64,000 bases of DNA from Gracilariopsis chorda (Eukaryota; Rhodophyta; Florideophyceae; Gracilariales; Gracilariaceae), in contig NBIV01000128.1 of NCBI GenBank assembly GCA_003194525.1, positions 62,001 to 126,000 of the forward strand, written 5' to 3'. The first letter of the stretch is position 1. Every line of letters begins with the position of its first letter. Under the pieces are notes generated by a model. That model ran no database searches and was not told where the DNA came from. It worked only from the letters and a program-made list of their open reading frames with translations. A program made the translations under genes and the position numbers. Below, piece after piece: positions 39,848 to 49,281 of the stretch.

Positions 39848-41524
39848 TCAACCCAAAGCTCCGTCCCCCTCCCCACCAAGGCCACCAAACAAGCGGTGAT
39901 CAAACACTTGAAGTATTTGATCTTTTCGCGCGCTGGTGTAGAATGGGGTTAGCGGAAGCAGCTGCAGCTTTCGGCGGAGCTGCATGGTTGCGGGGTAAAC
40001 CTCAGATATGAGAGAGGTCTCATCATCAAAAAGGCGCAAATACTGCCTCACCAATCTGAGGATATGGTAGATATCGAGAGCACTCTCGTGAAGCGAGTCG
40101 TCCTTCACCGTATCCTCAAAAACTCCACGCCGTTCGTTGTGCCGTCTGCCAAATAAGTTCTCTTTGAAATCACTGCACTCAATAACCTTTCTTAACACCA
40201 CTTTGCTCCTCAAAAAAGAGCTTAACATTGACTCCGACGAAGCGAAACGAGTCGGAGCCATTCGTTGCGGTAAAATAACAGCACCTGGGAGAGATACTCT
40301 GCCATACTTGTCATACGTATTTGAAGTCGTTTCCGTTACCAACTCTTTGTTGTAAAGCGCCTTAAATTCCTTCAACCTGTGGTAGAGCTTTGAATGATTC
40401 CGCACTTCACTCACAACGGTGGAGACCATATCCAAAATTTCTCCTACCCAAGGAAGCTTGCCAAAGTCCTGCATGAGCAGGTTAGCTAAATGGGTCTGGT
40501 CTTGAATCGGAAGAACATGATTGTGCGCGTCTGCCAGAGAGTTTTTGGCTTTAACGCAACTGCTGGTATTGTCGCTCACAACAGCACATACCCTCTTCAT
40601 ACTCCCAAACTCCGAGAAAACCTCCGTCATCACGCGACAGTAAAAAGCTGCGTCGCAGCTCTCCGATCCGGTATAAACGGATTTAAGAAAAAAGGTCCGA
40701 CGCACTCGCTCGACTCCAGTGAGTGACAACAAAACATTTACGACTCCTTCACCGTTGACATCGGTCCATCCGTCGAAGACTAATGTAGCAAACGTTGCGG
40801 ACAATGCAGAGGTTATGGATTCTTTCACTCGGTCGAAAACCGATTTGTGGTACAAATCAAGGTTTTTGGTCTCCATGCGTTTGGCTGTCGGTATCTGTTC
40901 TGCAATATCCGCATTCGCAACCCGAATTAGTTGATATAAAAGATCCTGCCCTGGTTCGCGAGAAAGCAGAGAGAACGGGAGCATTTTTGTGACGAACAGT
41001 TTGGTCAGTAGTTCATTAAACTTTGTGCGCTTCGTATAGGAATCGTCACTATCCGCTTGATTTGAATCCCTCGAGTCCGCAAATGCTCCACTACCAGACA
41101 TTAGGATCTCTCCAGAACTTTTCGATTGAGGTGTAGAGCGGCGTCGTCTTCTTTTAGATGGTGTCATTGGAACACCGAAAAGCTCTGAGCTTCCTTTCCG
41201 TAAGTGCTCGTTGTAGTATTTGGCCAGTCGCTCGTTTTCCAACAGTCTCTTTCGAGGTGATGGAGATATTCGGCGGCAGCGAAGTAAGTGCCGACCTAGC
41301 TGTGATGTGTTAGGTACCTTGGCTTTTGTAGACCATTGACAGGTCTTGCACGTGAGACATTGTACAGCGTTTGAGCTGTTTGTTGCGGTAACTGTTGTAC
41401 TGGTAAAACATTCCTCTGTCCACCAGGCTTTTGGGCGTCCTCCTTTTGCCCTTGGGTAGTTGGTAGAAGAGCCCAGTGCTTGTGGCGCAGGTTCGACTGG
41501 AGTGCTGCTGATTTCCTGGGACAT
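39848..41524 (-). CDS. hAT-type transposase (BED finger plus DUF659), C-terminus missing
   Basis: 558 codons from an ATG at 41524. A BED-like zinc finger stands near residues 52-85 (CLTCKTCQW with HLLRC downstream). A basic, Ser-rich nuclear-type segment (KRRRRRST) follows. The core shows the DUF659 pattern: TLVFDGWTDVNGEGV, the Asp-containing VVSDNTSSCV and QDQTHLANLLMQDF, part of the RNase H-like hAT catalytic domain. The usual C-terminal dimerisation domain (with a conserved Trp/Leu pattern) is absent: the frame ends at GGEGDGALG beside the near-palindrome GATCAAACACTT/AAGTATTTGATC at 39898-39922. So this is a truncated transposase, or a domesticated one. No terminal inverted repeats were found. 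Confidence 0.72.
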   Translation of the reverse strand: MSQEISSTPVEPAPQALGSSTNYPRAKGGRPKAWWTEECFTSTTVTATNSSNAVQCLTCKTCQWSTKAKVPNTSQLGRHLLRCRRISPSPRKRLLENERLAKYYNEHLRKGSSELFGVPMTPSKRRRRRSTPQSKSSGEILMSGSGAFADSRDSNQADSDDSYTKRTKFNELLTKLFVTKMLPFSLLSREPGQDLLYQLIRVANADIAEQIPTAKRMETKNLDLYHKSVFDRVKESITSALSATFATLVFDGWTDVNGEGVVNVLLSLTGVERVRRTFFLKSVYTGSESCDAAFYCRVMTEVFSEFGSMKRVCAVVSDNTSSCVKAKNSLADAHNHVLPIQDQTHLANLLMQDFGKLPWVGEILDMVSTVVSEVRNHSKLYHRLKEFKALYNKELVTETTSNTYDKYGRVSLPGAVILPQRMAPTRFASSESMLSSFLRSKVVLRKVIECSDFKENLFGRRHNERRGVFEDTVKDDSLHESALDIYHILRLVRQYLRLFDDETSLISEVYPATMQLRRKLQLLPLTPFYTSARKDQILQVFDHRLFGGLGGEGDGALG

Positions 41525-41742
41525 GTCAGAGTATGTTACCAGTCGGTGTCGCGTGCTTTCCGACGAAGAGGAAACGCGCTGCGCTTGGAAAAGGTTGTGG
41601 ACACGAGGCAACACTGCAGCTGTAATCAGCGTGAGGGGGAGATTATAAAGCCAGAGGATTATTGACTCAGTCAAGCTGAGATACCTCCGAAAAGCAGAAG
41701 TGGGTCGGGCTTCCAGCAAAAAACTTTGTTCATTACACCGGA

Positions 41743-41770
41743 TGTAACTTGCAATGGACTGCAAGTTACA
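41743..41770. repeat. Perfect 11-bp hairpin near hAT 5' end
   Basis: TGTAACTTGCA, a 6-nt spacer and TGCAAGTTACA, perfect arms, 220 bp upstream of the transposase ATG. It could be part of the element end or a transcription signal. Confidence 0.5.
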
Positions 41771-41984
41771 TTTATCGAAATCTACACTTGAAACGACTGC
41801 ATAGCATTCGTATTATGAATACAGTGGGTACTACTGTATAGTGCTACCCTCGTACAATACCGAGATGGGTGAAAAAGAAATGTTTGGGGGTTTCAACGAA
41901 ATGTTTGAGGCGATGGGTATATTATCTCTTTTGTGCTGTGCACGGCGGATGTGGAGGAAAAATTCTCCTCTACGTCCTTCACGG

Positions 41985-44176
41985 CCTCACAGTGGGGAAA
42001 TTCGACAAGAATTTTGGACAGTAAAAATCTTCATCTAGGCCCTCACACAAGTAGGTTTTACGCGTTCCACTTTTCACCGCACTCCTGTCAAAACGCACCT
42101 GGAGAAATTCGACGAACTCTAGATTACCGCCCGCTGCCACTCCCGACATCATCCACCTTTCGCAAGATCTAACAGAGCGCCGGCGGCGCTCGCCGCCGGC
42201 TCGTTTTTCTTCCCAATCCCGCGCAGCACCAGCCGGCGTAGCCTCCACGCCGTCATTATTGGGATATCGTCATCCGCATTTACATCCCATTTGTTTAACT
42301 TCACGCTGCTTTCAAGCACTGCAGAAGCCACAGACCAATTATATTTACGAACACCATCGGCTTGAGTCATCCGTCCGCGTTCAGTGTTCAATATATCCTT
42401 CATTGCACCTCTGTTTGTCAGTACCGACGCTGGTGCACCGCATGAATGGGCAACGCTTTTTTGCACACCGCGCACAGGGGCTTCAAGAGGTGCAGCTTTC
42501 CACAGGATTCGATGCGTTGAGCAATTTTCCTGGAGCGTTTGCTAAATCATGCAAAGTGCTTGCGTAGCACATGGTTCTCTTTGCACAATCGCCTTAATTC
42601 GAGAAAAGAGTACACTGTCACTCGTTCTTTTGGTAATTCGTAGTGACTTTATGGAGCCGTTTGAGCTGGGTTCTGAGCTTCGAACTTGGTTGTTCAGTCT
42701 TCTTCGCAAGGTTTCGAAGAACTGAAATTCCATGGGCCACATACCAGTGTTTATGAAGCTTTGCCTTGCAATTTGACTGGTAAGCGACATATATCCTGCC
42801 ACTCCAAGCTTGATTTTAAAAGCGATATTTGCGTTATCGTATAATCCTGTTCGTACTAAAATGTCCCTAACTTCTCTGGTTCTCTCCTTGAAGGTCTTGT
42901 TAATTGAAGAATTGCATGGCTGAAGGAAATGAGAAGTGTTGGCAGGAAGTTGAACTACAACAATATTGGCCTCTTGGCAGTACAGAATCCATTCGTCCCC
43001 TCGTCGTGAACTGTGCCCGTCAAGCAGCAACAAAACGAGCTTCTCTGGTGGTACTGTCTTTCTGACAAACGTATTGAAGTGCTTAACGAGGTCTGGCATA
43101 AGGTTCATTGTCATTGACCCTTTTGCAGTCGTAGAAATTTTCGTATCCCGTGGAGGCCATTCCGTTTCACACATCCAGCGAAGGTCCGAAGGGAGTTTGT
43201 GGGCGTCTAAATGATCAATATTCTTTTTCCAACCCGGCATCACCTTCTTTCCTGCAGCTACGAAGAAGGGCGGGGCATAAAGACGGCATGCAGAAGCCGC
43301 AATCACAGCCGTAACATGCGCACCGTTATCTTTGATATTGTGGCGTCGCCCTCCTGAATTGTTTCGAGCGCTTGTAAACACTCTGACTCGTTTTCCATAG
43401 GTGGCGTTGACTGCCGTCTCGTCAAGATTCCATATCCTGTTAGGATCTTCGAACATGTCTGGATGTTTTTTTTTAGTCTTTCAGGTGGTCTACTAAAGTG
43501 CCTACATGGTCCATGTTTTCTCCTAAGAAGTATTGGTGGCAGTGGTTTTCTGACTTTCGAACTGTGATTTCCCGATTTCTGGCTCGAAACGTGCGTACTG
43601 TGTCATCACATGGAAGGTTGTTCTTGTAAGATTTGCGCCCGTCGCTTGCTATCTCTGCCATATATCGCTTGATATGATTTATGTCTAATGCAAAACCTCT
43701 CTCACCTGCATGTTCAATTCGCTTGACAATCATTTTTTGCTCTTCTGTGTTTAAAACAGAAGGTCTTCCGGGATGGTGTAGGACAGGGTTAAGGAGTCGC
43801 TGTAGCAATGAAGTGTTACTGGTCTTCCAGGTTTTGCGAATGCGATAAACAATAGACGCTGACAGGTTGCATGTGGCAGCTACGCTCGCAACTTTTTGTT
43901 GGTTCTGGAGAAGTTCGAGAGCTTCTTTTCGAGCATTTTGACTGTTTTCTCGTTTAGCTTTGCTTTTGTCGAGGTGAGCTGTCTGCTGTCGCATAGATTG
44001 TGGCATGTTGTGCACGGGAGGAGTGAGGATGTGGAACTATCTGTAGGACTGCTGGGAGTGGAAAGATGTGTGAACAAGCTGTTAATCATGAGTATAAAGA
44101 GGAATGAGAATAGGTGAATGTGTGGCTCTGACGTGTTTTACAATTTCCCCATTTGTCTAATTTACCCACAGTGAGG
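41985..44176 (-). mobile_element. Pogo/Tigger-type DNA transposon
   Basis: Terminal inverted repeats of 24 bp, 21 of 24 identical, at 41985-42008 (CCTCACAGTGGGGAAATTCG) and, reversed, at 44153-44176. The left one includes the CAGTGGGG start typical of pogo elements. They enclose 2.2 kb filled by a pogo-type transposase. A clean TA target duplication is not visible. Confidence 0.75.
42149..44015 (-). pseudogene. Pogo-type transposase, one frameshift and one stop
   Basis: Two frames join after a one-base shift in a run of nine A (near 43458-43466) and read on through a TAG at about 42542. N-terminal part (44015-43473): two helix-turn-helix units of the CENP-B/pogo kind (ATCNLSASIVYRIRKTWK; EEQKMIVKRIEHAG). 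DDE_1 catalytic core: RIWNLDETAVN, LLLLDGHSSRR and the NTSHFLQPCN segment with the third acidic position in the following helix. The C-terminal extension after the TAG (RILWKAAPLEAPVR) is shared with the nearby second copy, where the stop position reads Lys, which shows that TAG is a mutation. The family cuts and pastes at TA sites. Broken here. Confidence 0.82.
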
Positions 44177-44262
44177 GTTAGCAATCAGAATGGCTCAATT
44201 TGAGACAAAAATTGCGTCCCAAAGAAGTGCGATTTTGACCCTGAAATCACAAGAAAACACCG

Positions 44263-44830
44263 TCAACAAACGTCGTCGACGCTCCACTTGAACAATGTGG
44301 GTTTATTTGAGACGCAAGCTTCTAACTTCACATGTGTTAACTTGCCTCTCTCAACGAGGCAAGCGGATACGAAGCAATGCTCTTGCCCTTCTGTGGTCTC
44401 TCCGCCGTCTCTCATTGCCATCGCAGAATATCCCAATGCCGCACGACGTTCAATAAGAGAGCAAATTGACTTTTCGTCGTCGCTTTCGCATTGTAAAGTT
44501 GAGGGCAACACCTTCTTCCTACCAGTTCTCTTGCGTCTTTTCCGAACAGAAGCGTTCCCTGCAATACTCGAGACTTGATTTTCTTTGTCAGAGTTGGCAT
44601 CATTGCCCGGCTTAGGACAGCATACTGGCTTTGTTAGCCAACGAGCTGGGGTTCCTCCAAGAGATGGTCGTTTTGATTTCACGATACGCACAGGTGTACG
44701 CAATGGAGTACATTCCCACAAAATTCTGTTCGTCGTGTGGTTGTTCTGCAGAATATTCTTGACGAAACTCAGCGCAATCGTCGGATTCTGTTCACTATGC
44801 AACATGCTTGAGGATCTTCGTAGTATTCAG
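44263..44830 (-). pseudogene. C-terminal fragment of a second pogo-type transposase
   Basis: Minus-strand frame matching only the tail of the neighbouring pogo transposase: FVKNILQNNHTTNRILWECT aligns with the intact copy from its interrupted region (QTLQENCSTHRILWKAA). A basic Lys/Arg stretch (KRRKRTGRKK) and SNKPTLFKWSVDDVC end it. The N-terminal domains are missing; its 5' border abuts Gypsy element 2. It lies directly beside the TIR of the complete pogo element, so either two related pogos inserted next to each other or one jumped into the other. Confidence 0.65.
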
Positions 44831-47680
44831 GTATGACAATTTCTGTACGTCTATCAGGATATTGGAGAATGAAATATCCTTGCCTATCTTGGGATACATG
44901 GATAGTATTACTGACTTCCCGCCTTTCCTGCGGTTCCCGATTATCATACTCGTTATTGGGCAGATTCTGTGAGGGATGAACCTCTTACCCAACTGTCCCT
45001 CCAGGGTATGTCATCACAGGATTCCCTTGTTCATCAATGCCAAGTTCGCCTTCAGATGCGCAGGAATCGCTCTTACGCATATCCTGTTCACTATCCCGCG
45101 CCTCAGGGCGATCTCGAACTTCTTGTGATCCCTCTTCCTGATTACCTGAGGGTTCCAGAACGAGGGCGAAATTTGTTGTATTTTCCACTTCTATACGAAA
45201 TCTATGATTGATCGGGAAGTCTCGAACTTGTAGAGGTATGGGATCTCCTGGAACCACCTCGGGCTCCCTGCGTTCGACAAGTATCTCAAATGTATCTGAA
45301 GTGCGGGTGGTCTCAGGAGTTGGAAGTAAAATTGCATGATCCATAATTGGGACTCGTAATACTGGATCCGGCGGGACAGAGTGGGCAGACTCTTTCGTTG
45401 AATCCTCGCAACTGTTTTTCTCGGCATCTCCATCTCTTTCTTCTTCGACACTGTTGATGCGTTTGGTGGACGGTTTTGGTTGAATACTATCTGTACAACG
45501 ATCGCGTAAGACAGTTTCATCACCTCTTCTTTCACTTCTTAAGTACCCCGGAACATCTTGTTGCTCGTTGACTCGATCCTCTTCTGAAGCTTGATCTGAA
45601 GAAGGTGGTGGTGTACCACCATTTGCCATTTGAAGCGCCTCGTGTTCACTTCGTTCTTTATTGGTGGTCATACCCACAATTAACACTTTTTCGGTGGTTA
45701 ATTTCTGTAATGATGTTAAAGAAAGCTCGGCATTCTTCTTTTCTGTCTCCAACATGGAAACATCTAATTCGTCTTGTTCTGAATCTGATTCTGTACCGGA
45801 CATTAAGGCTTCCGAATCTGACGTAAAGTCTTCAATGTCTGTTCCAGAGTGTATAGGAGTGTCGCCCATCCTTCCACGCTCATGGTCTGAACAAAGAGTG
45901 ACAGATTTTCCTTGGTAGTTGAGTAATACTTTTTGTGTCCCCAGGTCAATACATGCTCCTAGGCGTTCTAAGGTCGGACAACCTATGATGACATTAAAGG
46001 GATACTTGCCAACCACGAGGAATTCTAACAGAACGCGTCATGCCCCAACCTTCACACGAACGTCAGGAAGGACTCCGCGCACAATGGTGGTAGTGCCGTC
46101 AGCCACTGTAATCTTCTTATTTGTTGGGAGTGGTTCCAACAATAAGTCTTACGTGAGGTGTGCAGACAGCAAATTTTGTATTGCTCCTGAGTCCAGTAAG
46201 GCTTGTACTTCAGTTCCATACAACTTTACCGGGACTAACTTTAGCAGTCGGGTCTCGTTTGTGGCTTCAGCGTGGTTGACACGCCGAGTGGACGTGCGTC
46301 CTGATAATATGCGACGTAGATCCTTCTTAGCGTCGTCAGCATCACCACGAACAAGCTGTCAGATGATGATTTCAGAGGAGGCATTTGCAAGTTCCTCAAG
46401 AACATTATACTTCCCTGCATGTTCCTCTAGCTTTGATTTGCTGGAAGAATTCCTGGGTGGCATCTTTTGTTTCTTAGTGGGCTTCTTAGGACTTAATGCA
46501 TCTTTCGGCAAGCCATGAATTTCCTTCCCTATTATTACTGATGGGTTAATATTACTGATGGGTTAAGTAGAGAGGGTAACCGCATGGGTCCCTCCGTTCG
46601 AGGCTGCTTTGGTACTAGCGCACCGCCAGCTGTTCTCTTCGTCGTGGTCACGTACTCCTCATTACTTTCGTTCTCGACGACAACGAAGACATTACTTGTT
46701 TGCTGGCTGTTCTGCACGTTACCTCCCTTGTCATTCTTCTTGAGTCAAGTCTCACTTTTGGACTCCACTTGGACGTCCTCGAATCCAACCCTGCGCTCAA
46801 CATCGACATCTTTCTTCCAACACGAGGCCCTTGCGTGGCCGAACTTGCCCCAACGCCTGCATCGGTTTATTGCGATGAGGGTTCAAGTTGCATCGAGTTG
46901 AGTAATGTCTTGGCTGCTGACAATATGCGCAGAGTCGATCCTCTTCATTCCTTCTATCCACAGCTTGGTTATTCTTGACTAACAAAGTTAACTGTGCCAG
47001 CTGGTTAGTGCGTTCATCTACTTTGCCTTCGAGAGGAGCATGAGAGCCTGGCCTATCCTTCTGTAGAATTTTCTTCGGGGGCGCAAGAATATGTAGGGCA
47101 CCATGGGAGCTGAGGACCTTTTTCCCAGCCACAAAGTACCTTACAAGATCTTTCAATGCTTCATAGTCTGCCGTTCCCCGAAAGATAACAAACTGAGCCA
47201 GATCTGAGAATTCCATCACAGCCTTCCGAAGCAACCCAAATTTGGCCTCGGAATTGAATCCTGCCTTCTCGAAACATGAGTCTACTCGTTTCAATGATAC
47301 CAACAAGTCACCGTAGTCTAATCTGAAGGAGACAGCCTGGCGAATGTACTCCTCGGGTTCTTCAGTCCCACCAAACCGTTCTAAGAAGGCTTCCTCTACC
47401 GTATCGTAATTAGATGCATCAGCAGTTAAATCCCCATCTGAAGCCAAGTTATCATAATAGAATCTGAATGCCTCACCTTCGAGGTAGCCAAAGAACTCCA
47501 ATGCCCGTTCCTCGTTCGACTTTTTTCTGGTAGCGACATTCTCATAAAAGAAAAGAAACTTGCGGACGTCAGAAGAACATCCATCGAAGGAGACCACACT
47601 TGTAGTTTCCGAGGAGTTTGGTCCTCCTCGAGAGTACCATGTGAGTGTTATTGTGCACGAGGAAACGACACCAGACGACG
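44830..47680 (-). pseudogene. gag-pol: Gypsy element 2, Gag and protease part only
   Basis: Gag (47680-46797): KFLFFYENVATRK core like element 1, and a CCHC knuckle CAYCQQPRHYSTRC. Protease near 46185 with LLDSGAIQNLL, then IIGCPTLERLG, and a long acidic region (to 45000) comparable to the acidic linker of element 1 (shared DFTSDSE). An in-frame reading past 44985 continues (IHVSQDRQGYF...VIPEYYEDP) and ends at the pogo fragment. No RT, RNase H or integrase is left. The Gag start codon is not visible: only GTG in the right frame, although an ATG lies in another frame. PBS TGGTACTCTCGAGGAGG on the minus strand near 47630-47650, and a second copy of TGGTACTCTCGAG near 47737-47750. Truncated and inactive. 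Confidence 0.78.
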
Positions 47681-48432
47681 ATAGTCCTTAATATGCCCCC
47701 TTCTTAGCTAAAAGAGGACAGTAAATGGGTTTTTAGCTCGAGAGTACCAGCACAGGCATGCAATGCCAATGTAGTGAATAGGCACAAACTGTTACGAAGA
47801 ACCAAGATGAAAGGTAGAAAATAAACCCAGTAGTGACCGCAAAACACAACGAGCGCCAAAGCCCGGTATAATGTAGCAAAGAGACTACACCAGCGGATAT
47901 CCTACGCGATCGAAACCTTAGATCTAGTGTATTGCTGATGATCATTCCTTGTATACCACAATGTTCAACACACACGACCAAAACCTTAGGTCTAGTACGT
48001 AGCAATAGTGTACCGTGCTACAAAAGACGGGCCCGAACAAAAGCAATGTAGTACAAGCATGTGGGAAGATGCGGGACACCGAGCCACAAAACGTAAAGCG
48101 GTGAGTTTTGAAGAGTGTGGTTGATGGCAGGGAGGAGCAGACTGCTCTAAGAGAAGGTGGGGGTTGCCAAAGAGAGGAGAAGTGATCTGGCCCGAGTCGG
48201 CCTGGGGCCTGCCGAACCCGGGCTTCTATAGACAATTGTTCTATTTGCATACCCCCTAGTTCTGCATACTAGGAATAAGTAACAACCCATAATAACCTGT
48301 TATGGGACACATCCTTGCCATGATGGACCAGCTTGGCAAAACGTATTATACCTCTTAAGGTATTTTGTTTTCTATATAATATCTGGTGAGGGCACGAGAT
48401 AGTTCCAGCAACATTTTTCCAGTCACCTCATC
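47651..48432. other. Leader/LTR-like region with promoter for the small ORF
   Basis: On the minus side this is the probable LTR of Gypsy element 2 (it ends CACTCACA just before the primer site). On the plus side a TATA box (CTATATAATAT near 48372) and short hairpins, for example CCCATAA...TTATGGG near 48281-48301, precede the plus-strand ORF, as in an LTR promoter. Two degenerate 27-bp direct copies of CTAGACCTAAGGTTTTGGTC lie near 47905 and 47990. LTR limits unresolved. Confidence 0.4.
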
Positions 48433-48882
48433 ATGCCCAAGCCAGACGTAACCTCTCTCGTTGGAGGTCTTTCTGATGGTTCCAGCTCATCGCATCTCTC
48501 CATTCCGTACAACCAATTCGTCGAGATGGAAGCTGAAGAGGAAGTCGAAGAAGATGAACAGATGGGCGCGCGAACCCCAAAAGCTACCGCACAGGAAGAC
48601 TTGGAAGGGTTTCCACCACCCGTCGAAGGATTAGGGTGGTCCAGAGATCTACTACTAGAATTCGAGGAAATACTCCTCTTCCTATCCGAGAACGAAACCA
48701 CTATTGAGGCCGAGGCCACCAGGGTTAATGATATTATTGCCCAGATACCAAGCTTGTACGTGCGTGGACTGTTTCATGGCATGATATTTTCTGCCAACTT
48801 TCATACCCTACAGAACCTCATGCCTATTCATTCCATGCTTATGATAATAGATGCTCGTTTGAACAGGGAAAACTCTGGTTAA
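48433..48882 (+). CDS. Small acidic ORF behind an LTR-like promoter, unknown
   Basis: 149 residues from a true ATG 60 bp after a TATA box. The centre is very acidic (EMEAEEEVEEDEQM), the C-terminal half is helical and hydrophobic (LLLEFEEILLFLSENE, VRGLFHGMIFSANFHTLQNL). No family recognised. It could be the N-terminal part of a retrotransposon Gag cut off by later rearrangement or an element-borne small protein; flanking LTR-like DNA supports a transposon origin. Confidence 0.35.
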   Translation: MPKPDVTSLVGGLSDGSSSSHLSIPYNQFVEMEAEEEVEEDEQMGARTPKATAQEDLEGFPPPVEGLGWSRDLLLEFEEILLFLSENETTIEAEATRVNDIIAQIPSLYVRGLFHGMIFSANFHTLQNLMPIHSMLMIIDARLNRENSG

Positions 48883-49281
48883 AGTGCTAATGTGATGCTA
48901 TATTTGGCTTGTACCGTATTGCGGCGACGCCGGGGTTGATGATTGGCAGCGGGGGAGATGCAGCAGTAGTGTGCGGTGAATGGAGAAATGCATGGAGAAA
49001 CAGCGGTGGCAAGCAGTGATAAGTGGCGGTAGCAGGAGTGACGGAAGCGGCCGGTGGCTTCGTTAGCAACGGCGGTGGGTGCTTGTGCGGCGGCGGCGCA
49101 CGGACAAGCGGGCGGCATGCATACTTATGCGTGAGCATGCCCTTGCCATGATGGCAGAGCATGTAAATTTCGGAGGCATGCCCTGCCATCATGGCAAGGG
49201 CATACGTCCACGTTCACACTTCCCATTCGGATTTCATTTTCTTAAATTTGAAAACTTTCCAATTAATGAAGCTTCATTTAT
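48883..49281. repeat. Spacer with a perfect 20-bp inverted repeat
   Basis: TGCCCTTGCCATGATGGCAG at 49138-49157 and its exact reverse complement at 49183-49202, separated by 25 nt. The core CCTTGCCATGATGG recurs at about 48313-48326. The rest of the stretch has GC-rich triplet-like runs (GGCGGC) near 49090 and no gene. Confidence 0.6.

Noticed and set aside
43456-43473. Programmed frameshift in the pogo transposase A9 run
   Set aside because: Pogo transposases are not known to use frameshifting, and the same gene also carries an in-frame TAG, so decay is simpler. A sequencing error in the homopolymer is also possible.
44969-46518. Plus-strand frames over Gypsy element 2
   Set aside because: They are shadows of the minus-strand protease and acidic linker coding region.
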